A program made the translations under genes and the position numbers. Shown here one piece after another: positions 1 through 13,685 of a DNA stretch of 64,000 bases. Below the pieces are notes generated by a model. That model searched no databases. It was not told where the DNA came from and saw only the letters and a list, made by a program, of their open reading frames with translations. Positions within the stretch are counted from its first letter, which is position 1, and each line of letters begins with the position of its first letter. Source of the stretch: Symsagittifera roscoffensis (Eukaryota; Xenacoelomorpha; Acoela; Convolutidae); NCBI RefSeq assembly GCF_963678635.1, contig NC_087068.1, positions 8,872,027-8,936,026 of the forward strand, written 5' to 3'.

Positions 1-3000
1 AAATGTAAAGCAAACTCTTTCTATGGGTACCCCTTTTTGGAGTTTGATATAACGGTTTTTGAGGAAAACATAATTTTTGACAAAACTGAATTGTTAAAAA
101 TTTTCCAAAGCGTCTCAAAACACAATAAGATAAAAAAACCCAACCCCATACACTTTTATAAGAATTGATTTTATCAAACAGGAATTCCAGGCAAACATGC
201 CAAGCAAGACCTTTGAAATTCAATTTAACAACTGAAAAAAACTTACGAAGCCGATATAAGGCCGACAATTTGTAAGCATAACCAGTTAATCTGAAAAAAA
301 AACTGATTTATAAAAAAACTTTAAAAGTTTCAAGACCTCCCTGAAACTACGATGTAGTAACTAGTTCTCACCCAATAGTTAAAAATGATTTTCCATAAAA
401 TTGAACATGTCAGCTGCATAGCAGCATCATAAGTGATTTAATTGATTTTGAATTATTAAATTGATTGTCAACTTTCCCATTGATAACGCTTGCTAATCGC
501 AAGTCTAATCAAAATGATGAATGACCGACTCGGAGAATTTTTATGGTGTTTTTTGTTAAATATATAGTTGTGAAGAACTTTTTGATGGATTGTGAAAATT
601 GATTTATTTTTTTTCTAAGACTTTTACTTCGGCTCAATTCAAAATTTTTTAAGCAGAAAATTTGTAGGACAATTAAAAATCGTTAGTTTCCTTAAAAATG
701 AATTAATCTAAATAAGCGCTTTTGATAGAATTGATTTTGATTTTGGTTCTAATCTCAATTAAAAAAAGTATAAATAAAATTGATCAAATAAATTTTCCGA
801 CTGTTTTATGGTGTGTCTTCTATATCAATTTTAAATGATTAATCGCCAATCTTCCCAACACTCAAAGTCATTTGAAATTGATGTAGTATCCAACTATTAA
901 CACGTCATTTGGATTGATTAGCGTGTAGTATTTCAATTTTAAAAAATTATTAGCAGGATTACTTTGCCGCATTTTAGTACGCGTAAAAATCAAACTGGAA
1001 GTTTTGGGCGTTACTGTTTCCAATTTGACTAAACTAGATATTTTCAAACCCATGCAACAAAGATAGACACAGAACTAAAAATACGCACAGATAGTTGTTT
1101 TAAAACACTTTTTGAGGTTTGAGCTTCAGGTTCTGATTTGTTTCAGATGGTAGGAAACGAATAAATGTCAAATTAGACACCCTTGTTTTTGACAAAAATG
1201 TGTATTTTTTTAAATTTCTTAGTTTCTAAGACAACAAGCAAAAATAAACAACAATAATTGCAATATTGTTTTTGATTTGAGCCTAAAGTCTTTGAGCCTA
1301 AAAAATGTCGGCACAACAAAAACTTGAAAAAATAATCTACGAAATTTTGGCGGTTTACACAAAACTCAATTGGGGTTGGTCACGCTGAAAATGGAGTCCA
1401 AAAAATTGACAATAGTTTGAAAACAATTAACGAAAACTCTCAACAATTACCATGGAACCAAGAATACCACCTTGGTGACTAGCCCCCTCTTACACTATAT
1501 TGCCACCCTATTTCCAAAGCAGTAAATAACTCTACGGTTTTGTATATGTTAGTTTCTTACCTTGTAAAAAATCTCAACCCTTTTGCAATAGGGGGTGTGC
1601 TTTGATAGTTAACAAAAGCTTAATTCAGTTTTTTGTAAAATTTGTACTATAACTTTCTTGCTGGAAAATGTGTTCATCATTGTTTTTTCAAGTTTGTTCA
1701 TGTTAAGTACCATTAGAATAAACCAGGAATATTGAAATTTAACCTATACATATTTTTTGAAATTTCCAATTTTCTGGAGTTCTATATATCTCTAGACGTG
1801 TTAGAATGAAAAATCGTTCTTCATTTTTGATCCGTTTAGGGAGTGTAAAATCCTGTGACAGAACGTTAGGAAGAACAACGTGTTGAAATTGACCAGATAT
1901 TTCATACTAAAGTCAAACCAGTCGTGATTTATTTTGCAATAAAGAAAACCCACAAAAGTGGTCGGTTTTGCAACAAAACCTGGCGGTATATTTTTTAAGA
2001 CTGACAATAAATTTGCATTGAGAAGCAAAGAAACAGAAAAATCTTCACATTAATTAGAATAGTGTAAGTTTTTCGAAGATAAGTATATTTTTTCCTTATC
2101 CCATGCCCTGAAAAATTCAAGATTTTTAAGGATTTTTTCTTGAGTATTAGATAATTTTTTTAAATACTGAAACTGTAATCAGATTGTAATGTAAGCTCTA
2201 AGACCAGCAACTGGTTTTCTAACATTTTCGAACAATTTTGCTCAATTTTCTCTAGTCTTTTTGAAACTTTTCAATTCAAAGAGCATACAGGTAACCAATT
2301 GGCCAATTTTGGGCTCAGATGCAATGTTATAAAAAAATTTGTCAGAAAAATCTGTGTTTCTATTTTTTGTCGTATCTCAATTTGACTTAATAAAAAGAAA
2401 ACATTCAATAATGAATAATTTTTTCATAATTTTTGAAGAGGGACTTCAAATACTTTTGTTTTTCATTTTTGGAAAACTTTTGAGCTTTTGCTGATTATTG
2501 AACTGATTATTATTTTTTAAAAAAACGAACGTAGTGAAGACACTTATATAGTTCTTGGTGATTTTTTCCCAACATTAGCTCATTTTTTTGATGAAAGAAA
2601 AGCGAACTCCACTATTGAACACAAAAGTGAAAAAAAACAGAAAAAAACATGATCGACTTCTAGTTCCGAAAGTGGATTTTGATTTTCCAGCAATTTTCCA
2701 GCGAATTAAAAATTTACATTTTATTCCAGTTTTCTCAAATTGAATCAATTTTATCAAAAAGCTCTAGTCTCAAATTGTTTTTGAAATTCAAAGATTTTTA
2801 AGGCATACATTTGTTCATTAAAATTAGGAAGTTGAATTTTTTGAAATAACAAACTCCTTATTCAAAATACAAACGCGCTCATTACTCTTTTCACTCTGTC
2901 AGTTGGCTATGTTTTTCTGACCTGAGAACGAGTCCTGCTAACCATCAAGTGAAACTGAAAAATAAATCGAATCAGTAAGTTTTGCAGATATGTCTGTGAG

Positions 3001-6000
3001 TATTTTGGTAGGCGCCCATTTACGACGATTTATCAGAATAGACTTACTGATTAAAAAACTTGGTGTAACTAACAAATATTTTTACTAAATAAATCAATTT
3101 CTGGGTTTATTATTGTGGCCGAATACTTATTTTGCAAAAACTGTAAATTATGCTGTTTTTCATACGTTTATATGGCATTAAGAAACGAGTTCAAAGGTCA
3201 GAACCAAACAAACGGAACTCACAAAGCGGCTCGAGAAAACTTGGCAGCGTTTCCAAATTTGACCTTTTAATGGTTATTTTAGATCTCATATAAAAAGAAA
3301 TGTCTATTAGAGGTAACACCTTCATGAACATCAAACAATTCCCATGCCGACTTGCTTAATTGAACTATGTTTGAGAAAGATATCACAAAAGGCTGAATTA
3401 AAATTTTCATTTAAAAAAACAGAAATATAGCGAAGTTTTCAATTGATGGATTCGGATATGGCAGTTTATATAATGCAAGCACGGGCACTTTTTAGACAAG
3501 CGTTACAACGGGCAAAAGTTTGGTGAAAACCGTCATTTGAATGCCCAAGAATGACGTTTCTTTTTAATGTTAAGCTGAGGCGCAGGGATAAAACCATTCA
3601 CATTGAATTTATTCGGGTTCCTTTGGATAAATTAATTGTTCTACCACAATCGTCAGTTTCAATTAAATTACTTATTTTCTTGTGTTTTTGTTCACTTTAC
3701 TAACTTTATTTTAAATTAAATTTTAGTTTTCTTTTAGTTTTAAGCAAATGAGAACAAATTAAAAATCATTTTAACGTCTATTTACTAAAGCGAAACAAAA
3801 AAGTGTTCAGCTAAAGTGAAACAAAAAACAAGGAAATTAGCGCAAAAGAAAGAACAATGTTTTAAATGCGTTATTAACTTAGACAAGAAAAAACGAAGAT
3901 TATTTTAACTCTTGCGGTATCATCAGGATATAATGCAAAATTTTTAATATCTTGCTAACTAATTAACGCTATGCTACCTTGTTACAAAATGTTATCATTA
4001 AAAAATCTATTTAAAAAAATTTCAGTGATTTAAAAAATTTCAAATGTTGTACTTTATAATGCATTTTGTTCATTTTCTATAAGTGCAGCAGATTTATATA
4101 AATTACCTTAAAAAACACTAATAACCATCAACACATATAAGCTGGAAGATTTGCTTACAGTTTATCAATTTCTATCGTTTTTGTTTTTTCAAATCCGACT
4201 TTATTGTTTTGATTGATATACTTGAAAAATATTTCTGAAAAGTTGCTTGTGTTTCTCTGAGAGGGTTCTAATACATTTAGAAACTCAAAGTACTGACAAG
4301 AAATGGTTTGAAATACGGTAATATTCAGATAATTCGTTACCCCGACTTCTAGCAACAAAAGACAACTTGTAATCAAAGATAATTCGCAAAATTTGAAAAT
4401 GACTTAAATCTTAAGAATTTCCGTTTAAGGTCGCCGCTGAATAACCGGCTCTAAAGCTTCGCGGCGATAACCAACTTAAGCTTCGCAGCAAAAAACTGCT
4501 CGTTTTTTCGTAGTAACTCCTAATCTACGTTGGCAAGCTTGCAAAACGTTGGCGCGACTGCGGCAGTGAATATATTGCGAGTGATCTTTTAATGCAAATG
4601 GCCTATTATTGCGAGCAGTTTTTAGTTGAGACTTGGCGCATCACGAGATAATACAAAGATTCTCCGAAAAATCATTTCAAATTGAATACAAGTGGATTGA
4701 AATCGCTGATTTTAAGTCACCTCAAAAAAAATTGATCAATTTTAAATCGACTCAAAACCATCTTTAAAAAGTTTTTTTTTCAGACTATATAAAAATTGAA
4801 ACCAGCTTCATATAGATTTAAATAAAATTTTCTTGACGTGTGGTTTATCAACATTTTGCTGCAAAATTAGGTTTAAAATAATCTTCTTATGGCTAGCGAC
4901 CTTTTTCTTGTCACCTGTTTTTCATGCTGTTGTTTGAACGCCTCGGAGAAAATTTTGTATTCAAGTATTTTATAGTAGTATTTTTATCAATAAAAATTGA
5001 TATAGGTTAGTCTTTTTATCAAGTAAATTTTGGTTTTACTTTTGATTTAATTTGACTATTTTGTTGTATCATTTTTGCGCAACAAAATTTATTTAAATAT
5101 CATAATTTGCGGTCCTTTCTTTTTGAAATTTTTTCGGCCGAAATTAATTTACATATTCACCATTCACCGTTTCGTTTCAAAGAATTTGATTAAAAATGAT
5201 ATTATTGGCTCAAAATCATGAAACAAAAACCTAAGCGTTTGCAAATATTTTAAATTTTTAGCATCGATTGAAGATATAAGCTGATGAAAAATAGATTTTT
5301 TGCCAAAATTTGTCTAACTGATTGTTAAACGTAGTGTATGGTAGTGTATCAAGGTAGTGAGTGTTTCATAAAAAATGATGAAAATGATCAAAACGAATTA
5401 TAAATTGGTTGATCATTTTCATTGTTTATAACCAAAATTCGATTAAATACCTACTATTCAATTACACTACTTTCATCAATCAGTAAGACAATTTTTGGCG
5501 CAAAATCTAATTTAGAAATTACCTTTTAATCAATTTATTGCCTGAATTGGTGAAAAAATCTGATGTAGTTCCGGTATTTCTAACATAAATTTGTGCCCAA
5601 AATCAGATTCAAACTCGAGTTTTAGTCATCTTATGTAAATTTTTCAGAGCGTTTTCTGAAACGTGCTCTAAAAGCATAATCTGAAATCTGTTAATTGAAA
5701 AAAAAAATTTAAGCATTAGTCTGCACAGGAAAATATTATTTAAGCCCGCAACTTACAATAGATTTAACAAGCTATGAAACGAAATTTTTCTGTCATTTGT
5801 TTTTTTTTCAGATATTTTAGTCAACGAAATCGTTTTTTTTTATTGACAAGAAGCTGTTTAAATTCATTGTAAGTCCATTTTGTTCCACAAATGGGTTATC
5901 GAAAATCGATTTTTATACTGTATAAAATCTGAATAAAAAAAATTTTATATCAATTTAAATCCCACATTTGTCACTACAGACAAGCAAAAAAATAAGATGA

Positions 6001-6380
6001 AGCGAGTTAAAATGAAGCGAGTTCATACGGAAAGTATAACGATTAACATTCTGGTCAAGCCTATCGCCTGTTTCTTTGATTTGCTAACATAAATCACGTA
6101 CCATGTAATAAAAACTACCAAGCGTAACAAGTTTTCTTCCTCTTGTCTAAACATCAGGATAAAGAGCCTTACAAAATTAGCGTTTCCTGACATAAGCCTC
6201 TGTTAAGATATTGAATAATAGTTGTTAGAGTTTTAAAAGGAAACTATCTGTTTTTAGTCATCATTTCATATGATCGGATAGTTTAAGGAGAACTTTAAAG
6301 GTAATCATAACAATTTTAAAACTCGCATTGTTCTCAGTATATCATGGAAGTTTAAGAAACAAGTTAAAACGTATCCCCAC
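1..6380. other. AT-rich stretch without a supported gene
   Basis: No exon, RNA gene or mobile-element coding domain could be supported here on either strand. ORFs are all under 80 codons, rich in Phe/Lys/Asn and without recognisable motifs, as expected by chance in such AT-rich DNA. A locally GC-richer patch at about 4430-4620 has several CTTCGC/GCGGCG-like short palindromic stretches. It resembles the 'gaagc..cttcgc' fragments seen at 36.7, 40.06 and 46.5 kb and may be an old dispersed repeat. Confidence 0.6.
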
Positions 6381-6810
6381 CAGCGGATTTAGAGGAGGCG
6401 TGGGGGGGGGCTGGATGCTTCTTTTTCCCTCAGGGATTCGACCCCCCCCCCCCCCCTGCCGACTCAAAGGGTCCCCAGTTTGTACTGATTTGAGGTCTCC
6501 ATTTTTGGCTGACAGACCCGTTAATTTTTTTAAAGGCGGTTTAAGCGCCAAAATATACTAATTATGAGGGAGGAGCGCGCGCCGAAAAAGCGCGATTTTT
6601 TGGTCAACATTTTTCAAGAAGTGCCTAAAAACGTCTTTTTGGCCAGTTTTTTCAAAATTTTGCCTGCGGCGCAGACAATTTGGGCAAAACAGGGTCTTTT
6701 TAGTGCTTTGGGAGAGCTCGGAAAATCATTTTGGTCGACCTAAAAAAAATAGAACGAAATTTTAGAAAATGTTTTGAAAATCCGCTCAACCCCTCTCGTG
6801 TCCGCTCCTG
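6381..6810 (+). mobile_element. MITE-like element, copy 1 (G/C-homopolymer family)
   Basis: It begins CAGCGGATTTAGAGGAGG and ends in the near-complement TCCGCTCCTG, so the termini form short imperfect inverted repeats. Inside are a G run, a C run of more than 12, a GGGATTCGACCCC-like block, a GAGCGCGCG block and GGGAGAGCTCGGAAAATC. The same order of blocks recurs at 18.3, 27.5, 37.7, 44.1, 55.6, 56.8 and 59.3 kb. It encodes nothing recognisable. The terminal pattern and the 8-bp duplication at the 55.57-kb copy point to a non-autonomous hAT-like element. That assignment is inference. Confidence 0.75.
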
Positions 6811-6994
6811 CCTACCTCCTTCAAGCTGTAAAGTAGCGAATGTTTGTTTCTAAATTGAATTTTTTTTGACCAGCACATCGAGAATTTTTGCTTGCTGCAA
6901 CAAGAAACTAGATAAAAACACATAGTGGTGTGGAATATCTTTATATTTTGGTCAAATAGGGGGATACATGTAACCTTGTTCTTTTTTATTCTTC

Positions 6995-7156
6995 TGGAAC
7001 CTGATCTAAACTACACTTTATTATTGGATAAATTAGATATTTTACCACTGTAAAGTATTTAATATTAACCAATCATAATCCATCTAACTAACAACCCACT
7101 TATTTGTAAGTGCTGAAATTATTGTAATTTCAGCACCAGAGAGATTTGAATTTAAC
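6995..7156 (+). repeat. Truncated left LTR
   Basis: This matches the first 163 bp of the right LTR. It starts with TG as LTRs do, and is followed at once by pol-derived sequence instead of the rest of the LTR. It contains a perfect 11-bp hairpin, TGCTGAAATTA...TAATTTCAGCA, that is also intact in the other LTR. The loop is TTG here. Confidence 0.85.
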
Positions 7157-7329
7157 ATAATCAAAATAATCACTACGAAGTTGATTTACTTGGAACATCA
7201 ATTTTTAAACCAATTCCATACTCACAATGGATAAAAAATAATACTCAACAAAAGAGAATAAAACAACACTCGCATAAAAAAGACCTTTTTCCATTAATTG
7301 AAAAAGAAAATTTTACCGATAAAATAAAT

Positions 7330-9212
7330 TTATGAGGACCACAAACAAAGGTTTTAAAATACACAATCAACCAAGTTTTTGACCTTCATGACCCACTTGA
7401 CACAATCCCCTAATCAAAACTAGAAATTGACAATATTTTTCTCCCCCCCCCCCAACAGATGAAGTTACACTTGAACTTTTAAAATAATATCAAAATCTTG
7501 ACCCAGTAATTAGACAACTAAAATCATGGCACAAATACAAAACTAAGCCCGTAAAAGCAGATACCACATTTTTAGGAAAAAAAACACTCCTCCGATATTT
7601 CCGAAAATTTAATAACACAACAATTAATGAAAATACAGATCTTTTAAAATATCAATAAAATGATTCTAAAGTTCCCTGTCTTCCTTTAAGTATGATATTA
7701 ATAGCTTTTAATATCTCACATACACAAAATACTAAAGGACACTCCGGATCAGAAAAAACATACTCGAACTTTACACAAAATTTTTATTTCCCAAATGCAC
7801 CAATTTGGATAAAAGTATTAAGCAATGATTGTATAATATGTCAATTGAACAAACCTTATCCAAATCAAAAACAAATAGCACAAAAACAAGATTTTAAAGG
7901 ACAAAGTTTATATTTTAACCATCGCATATCATTCGATACAAAAAGACCAATTTCACCATCTTCTGAAGGAAACTCCCACATTATGGTCATTGTTGACGCA
8001 TTCACACATTATGTAGCACTCGACCCAAGACCACATTGTAATGCTTATTATGCTTACACAACACTTTATGAACATTGCATAGCAAAATTCGGATTACCCG
8101 AAATCCTAGTTACAGACAACGGTACAGAATTTTTTAATAATGAAATAATCACACTATGCCACTTATATAACATCAAACATAAACCACGTACATCTCATGC
8201 ACCTTGGACAAACGGTTTAGTCGAAGGTATGAACCGTTCACTACAAAAATATCTCAGATGTATCTTTAATGGAAATGATACACGATACACAGAATGGTCA
8301 GCAGATGTAAAATTATTTCCCTTAGCATACAATTCACAAATAACGACAACTTTAGGAATGTCACCATACGAAATGGTTTTTAATCAAAAGCCACGTAAAC
8401 CAATTATGTTTACAGCAAATGCCCATAAAATGCACAAGGTTATTGCCAACCAAATAAAGACTCAATTTGTTATAACCTACCTTTACACACACATGATGAA
8501 GATCATTTTCATCACCCACAAATTCCTCAATTAGCCTCCGACACACATACCGAATGGATATTAAATAGAGATAAAAAACACAATGATATTTACCAGAAAG
8601 TAACAAAGAAATTGTCACAAAGGCAAAACATTAACAATCAAATTAATTCACGCCTTACACCAGCCACAGATTTAAAAATTGGAACATTTGTTTTACTACC
8701 TAACTTTAATACGCAAAAAGGAATTTCTAAGAAATTACAACCACTTCGAAAAAGACCATACCAAATCATTGCCAAACCCACTGACGTAACGTACAAACTC
8801 ACAGATTCAACCAAAAAAGAAATTGTTCAACATCGTAACAATCTATTGCCCGACTACCCAAAAGAATACGCACTACGCGAATTAACTCAATTATATTCTT
8901 TCACAGGTTTGAAAGTTATTCCAAATCATACAGAAAAAGAAAAAGATGAACAACACAACGTTCATCATAAAAACCAAAAACAAAAACAAACCACAACTCA
9001 AAACAATACAAAAACGCCAAAAACACAAAAATACCTCAAAAAGAAAGAAAAAATAGGAAAATGATAGAAAAAATTTTACCACAAAAACAAGTAGAAAAAT
9101 CAGAACATAGAGAATCATCACGACTTAGAAATCAACCACGTTAAAACTACAAAACATTCATCCCACAATCTAAAATAATAAAAAAAGTTGAATTTCAAAA
9201 ACAACTTTATTT
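7330..9212 (+). pseudogene. pol 3' end: retroviral-type integrase, broken
   Basis: The longest open part (7692-8534, 280 codons) carries a zinc-binding HHCC motif (His10, His17, Cys47, Cys50) and the integrase catalytic triad Asp82, Asp142, Glu178. The last two are exactly 35 residues apart (D,D-35-E). The C-terminal domain continues in another frame at 8612-9064 and then past a stop to about 9212, ending in Ser/Arg-rich and Asn-Tyr-Lys residues common at the end of gypsy-type pol. A degraded stretch upstream from about 7330 reads as the linker between RNase H and integrase, with several stops and an 11-C run at about 7442-7452. Lesions seen: a stop near 7657, a frameshift near 8450, and stops at 9062 and 9142. 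Integrase inserts element cDNA into chromosomes; this copy cannot encode an intact one. Closest family by motif is Ty3/gypsy; sub-clade not resolved. Confidence 0.88.
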
Positions 9213-9803
9213 TTAAAATAAATAATTTTTGCACCTCTGGATCGATTTGAACTTTGATTTTTCAAGATAACATGCTGACGAACACGCAACAGTTCTAGTA
9301 TAAATTCAGCCAATAGGATTCACTTAAATTCGTCACCTTCTATATCTATAACACCAACCTATTAGCCGAAAGATATTAAACTCCAGGCATATCTATAACT
9401 ATAACTTTACAACCTCCAGGTCAAAAATAAGCAACTCGCTAAAACTTGACAACTAAAATAAATACCACCATAATATTACAACCCTCCTCTATCTAATAAC
9501 GCAAAGATCAACAATATTTTCCCAACTCAGACCTCAAAAACCCTCAAACCAAAAATGACAAATTAGCCTAAAGTAAAAAAGGACCATAATCATTTGGCCT
9601 AAAGTACAAATGTTTCAAAAACACCCCAGATCACCCGACAAATAAAAATAAAGCAAAGAAGACCTCCCAAACACCATAAAATTGGCCCCCAACAATTTTT
9701 CACAAAACTCAACCCACTTGTCAAAAAATCAATAAATAACTCGACCACACTTGAATCTCGCCTCAAACGACAAAAAATATTCGAGAAAGAAATCATTTCT
9801 TAA
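9213..9803 (+). other. Non-coding spacer inside the retroelement
   Basis: No ORF with recognisable content lies between the end of pol and the first accessory ORF. In env-bearing retroelements such a spacer often holds splice acceptors for subgenomic RNA, but I cannot identify one confidently here. Confidence 0.4.
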
Positions 9804-10421
9804 ATGCTCTTCTCTCGATCTGTAAATATCTTTAAAAAAACAATATTAAATCTTTTAATAAAATTTTTCATACTATTCAAACTTTTGTTCATATTTCTAT
9901 TTGATAGTTTTGAAGCTTTTATAATCATTTTAATAATTTTTTGCAACATCTTTTTAATTTTCTACTCCCTATTTGAAATATATATCCAACTTTCCCAAAT
10001 CATTGACCATATTCACAGGTACGATAACCCAAAGTTTATTTAAATGATACGAACAATTTTTAGTAGAACAGATATTTTTTTACTATTTGTAATTTTCATC
10101 ATATTTTTATCATCCCTAATATTGACAATGTGCAAATGTGTAAAAAAGGCAATAATCGCATTCGCCTTAGCAACAATTTTTTTAATTCTTTTCATTGAAG
10201 AATACTACAATAAACATAAATCTTCCCACGAGAAAAAATCAATCGAACACTTTCAAAAAATGCTAACCAACAATCACAAAATCAGTCTTCACCGACATCA
10301 TCCCAAGAAAATCCAGCAATACCCACAACTACCCAAAACCCCCAAACATCCACACGAATTTCTTTCCAAGATAATCCATACACTTTTGAAGAAAGACACG
10401 CTCGCTTATCCGAACCATTAG
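9804..10421 (+). pseudogene. Accessory hydrophobic membrane ORF of the retroelement
   Basis: Two same-frame ORFs (9804-10043, 79 codons; 10044-10421, 125 codons) are separated by a single TAA. Together they form a strongly hydrophobic region: several Phe/Leu/Ile-rich stretches long enough to cross a membrane, one ending in a Cys-Lys-Cys-Val-Lys-Lys juxtamembrane cluster. After about residue 60 of the second ORF the content changes to His/Pro/Lys-rich, and a neighbouring frame becomes the better coding candidate, which suggests a frameshift near 10250-10270. Position between pol and the envelope-like region suggests an accessory membrane protein or the N-terminal part of a larger precursor. 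Family not recognised. Confidence 0.5.
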
Positions 10422-11333
10422 AACCAGTTCAGCGACAGGCACCCCTAAGTGAACCAACATATAACTTGTACCCCACATTACCACAAGAATTAAGTAGAAT
10501 AAGAAACATTAGTCAAAACCAAAATACAGTCGAAATAAATAGACAAATTATACATCCACGACGAAACAGAAGTTTTCAAACCCCTAGCGTTCATTTTGAT
10601 ATACCCCAATCACCAACACCAACTACTCCAGAAATTTCAAGTAGTGCTTTCACAACAGAGCACCTCAAATATACCCTCAGATTACTTAGGTTCAACACCA
10701 ACATCTGAACAAATACGTGAAAATCCCTTTAAACCCTCCAATCCCACATCATGACTATCATAATGGACAACACACTCTTATACACAAGGTGAACCAAACT
10801 TAGTGAATGATCCAAAAGATATTTCTACGGATACAACACTATCATCACTACCAGAAACATTATCACTACCGTCAACACCATCATTAAGTCAAATCTCACC
10901 GACATTTTTTCCTTTAATATTTCCAAATAACCTCGACGCTAGATATCGAGAACAATCATCAACAAATATCCCTTTACGATTAGATTGGAACACATTCGTA
11001 GCACCTCCCCCATTATTTGGACAACATCAAGAAAGTAACCGACTCCACAGTTGGGCACTCAATAGATTACAATATAGACAAGATATCCACGAAGATATTT
11101 GAGAACACAATATTCAAATACTTCAACACAACAGTCTCCAATTAAAATTTGAAATCACGATCAATCTTAACAATATTGTACAACATCCCCACCCATTAAA
11201 TCCTCCAAATATAACAGCTCAATCGCTACCACCACCATTTATAACCACTGAAGTAATATACAAATACAATAGATATACGAAAAACACAATTGGTTACATA
11301 ACATTTTATAACCCTTACTCAGGATTATCATAC
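10270..11333 (+). pseudogene. Pro/Ser/Thr/Gln-rich accessory coding remnant
   Basis: Open stretches in two frames (from about 10270 to 10708, then 10803-11102 and on past a stop to about 11333) read as low-complexity Pro/Ser/Thr/Gln/Asn-rich protein. The second stretch also has more structured Trp/Arg-containing segments. Strong C-over-G bias and the absence of long alternative ORFs support former coding. At least one stop and one frame change break it. It probably followed the hydrophobic region as a disordered cytoplasmic or linker part. Function unknown. Confidence 0.45.
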
Positions 11334-11335
11334 AC

Positions 11336-13356
11336 ATGTATATTCTAAAAATATTAACATTTCAACACATCTTTTTTCTAATATTTTCCAACCAAAACAC
11401 AAATTCTTCTCCTCGCACTGGACCCCAAGATTTATTAGTAACACACTATGATTGTGAAGAAAACGAACAAAAAACACTACACAAATATGCAAGAAATCAA
11501 GTATCACAATGCGAAACAGAGCCACAAGCTATAGAAACTACAAATGTAATAGCAACATTGTATTAAACGATAACTTGAACGATATCAGGGACATATTAAA
11601 TTAGACAAAAAATATCCATATAACGGCGCACACGGAAGATTAACTTGTGACATAAACGTTAAAAACTGGATACCACACATTGGAATAAATGACCCCTCAA
11701 ACTGCAAAGCAGACACAAAAAATAAAGGCTATCAAGAAATAATGTTTTTCGATTGGAAAATACAACTCAAAAAAGTACAACTCACACGAGATTTATCTGA
11801 TAACACCATGATCTATCAAGGAGTTAGATTACCTTGCAAAAATGATCAGGGTTATTGCGACCCTACAACAAGGACCCAAGCAACAATTGTTTGGTTTCCC
11901 GAAGATACATGCACAACATTCCAAGTAGCAAAAATACACGCTCGAATGATAAAATTTCATGAAAAATATTCTATTGAATCAATTCCATACGAACAAGTAA
12001 ACCCATCCCGAAAACAAAGTAATAATTTTAGAAATATTCATGATATAGAAAATAAATTAACACGCTTCCAAATCTATCAAGAAACAGAATTTGCATGTAA
12101 ATACAGAAATCCACTATATAAAACACAATATTCTGAAATACTTGTCGAATACGAAAAAGGTTTCGACATGACCACTGGAAAAATAAAATTTGACCCTTAT
12201 GCCGCAAGTCATCCTATAAATGAAGGAACATCATACATCCCAGTTAACTTTCAAAAAAGCACAGGTCAACCTGGTGGAAAACTAAAACCACATGACAGTT
12301 AAAGCACACGTTTACAAGAACTATCACTAATGAATAGCACCTATTTTGGTAATATTCATTATGATATCCACTTAGATATGAAGTTAGACTACACAATTAG
12401 TCGAATTTTTCAAGAAATGTCACTCTTCGAATTAGAGACACTTCATCAACTATGCGAATTGGAAAGAACACAAATCTTACAATCACTCGCACTAGCAGTA
12501 CTAAAATTACCTTAGGCAGGATGTTTATTATCAGGAAACAGATCAAATTTTCTAGATTACGAAGGAAACATTTTATGGTTTTATACTTGCATCAAAAAAG
12601 TATCACCATTATATGTTTTCGAAGATAAACGTTGTTATAAAAGAATCCCCATATTCTATAAAAACAAAGTACATTTTGTCGACACACTTTCAAGACGAAC
12701 ATATTTTTGGGATACCGCAGTCCCATGTGGATCAAAAAATAGCCACAAGGTAGTACAATTAAATCCCGATGGAGATAAATACTATCTCCTTACACCATAC
12801 CCTACATTAATGCAATCACTCAAAAGTTTTCACCCGAAAGCATCAGAGCCATTGCTCGTAATCCAAATATTGACTTACAATCAATTGGAATATATTCTAA
12901 ATCAAATATCCAATGTCACATTAGAACACACAGTTTCAGGAATTATTAACACAAATGGACACAATACAAAAACAATCAATTGACCAGAATTTAAGAAAAC
13001 TTGCCGAAACCGCAGGATTCGCAGAAATTTATACACAAGACTATAGCGGATATTTTAAAGATATCAAAGACTACATATATTTAAACGGTGAAAAATACAG
13101 ACCACAAGATATTTCACCCATAAATATTTTCAGTTTTGTCACCTTAAAAAACAAAATTCTTGCTTTTCTAGGATGGCCCTATTACATCTTAGAAAAATTA
13201 ACTATCTTATACGCCATGTTTAATTTTATAGGATTTCTTTTCTCACTGTTAAAAGGAATCTATAACACATGCGCTATACAAACACAAGTAAACAGACAAG
13301 CGAGTGTAGCACGTATACTATTTGCAGGATTTTTGGAATTTTTTCATCGTCAATAA
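11336..13356 (+). pseudogene. Envelope-like glycoprotein region, broken
   Basis: The region opens with a short ORF (11336-11566) that has a hydrophobic N-terminus like a signal peptide, then a Cys-containing ectodomain start. It continues in another frame (11574-12302, 12303-12515, 12516-about 12850) with regularly spaced cysteines (about ten), aromatic residues and no low-complexity sequence. It ends in an ORF (12955-13356) with a hydrophobic stretch of about 35 residues near its C-terminus, followed by a short basic/polar tail. Signal peptide, Cys-rich ectodomain, anchor and position after pol are what an env gene of an errantivirus-like element looks like. Breaks: in-frame stops at 11571, 12300 and 12513, plus at least two frame changes (near 11566 and between about 12830 and 12955). 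I do not assign a fusion-protein class. Confidence 0.6.
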
Positions 13357-13685
13357 ACAAAATACTTTTAGATGCACAAATAAAAGATTATAATACAAAA
13401 ATATCCACGAGACCAAACACATACAATGAAGAACATATTAATGTAGATACAACACTTACAGCACCATAGATACCAACCAGAAAACCATCCATTATCATTA
13501 GTTCCCCGTAATTTTCGAAACCTAGCAATCACACATAATCCAAATTTTAGACCAAATGCAACACAAAGTCCCATCCAACACATAATGACACATCATTCAC
13601 AAAATGATAATACCTATGAACAAATTATAGAACAACCTCACACCACCACTTTTCAATCTCAAAATAATCATTTTTTTAGCCCACG

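Noticed and set aside
6328-6561. Overlapping plus and minus ORFs with poly-Gly/poly-Pro
   Set aside because: They come from the G and C homopolymers of the MITE-like element. The same is true at 18257-18541, 18580-18823 and 27379-27696.
7441-7460. CRISPR-like or phage content
   Set aside because: Nothing in the window shows spaced palindromic repeats with unique spacers. The tandem arrays at 28 and 40 kb have no spacers, and the genes are eukaryotic with introns.
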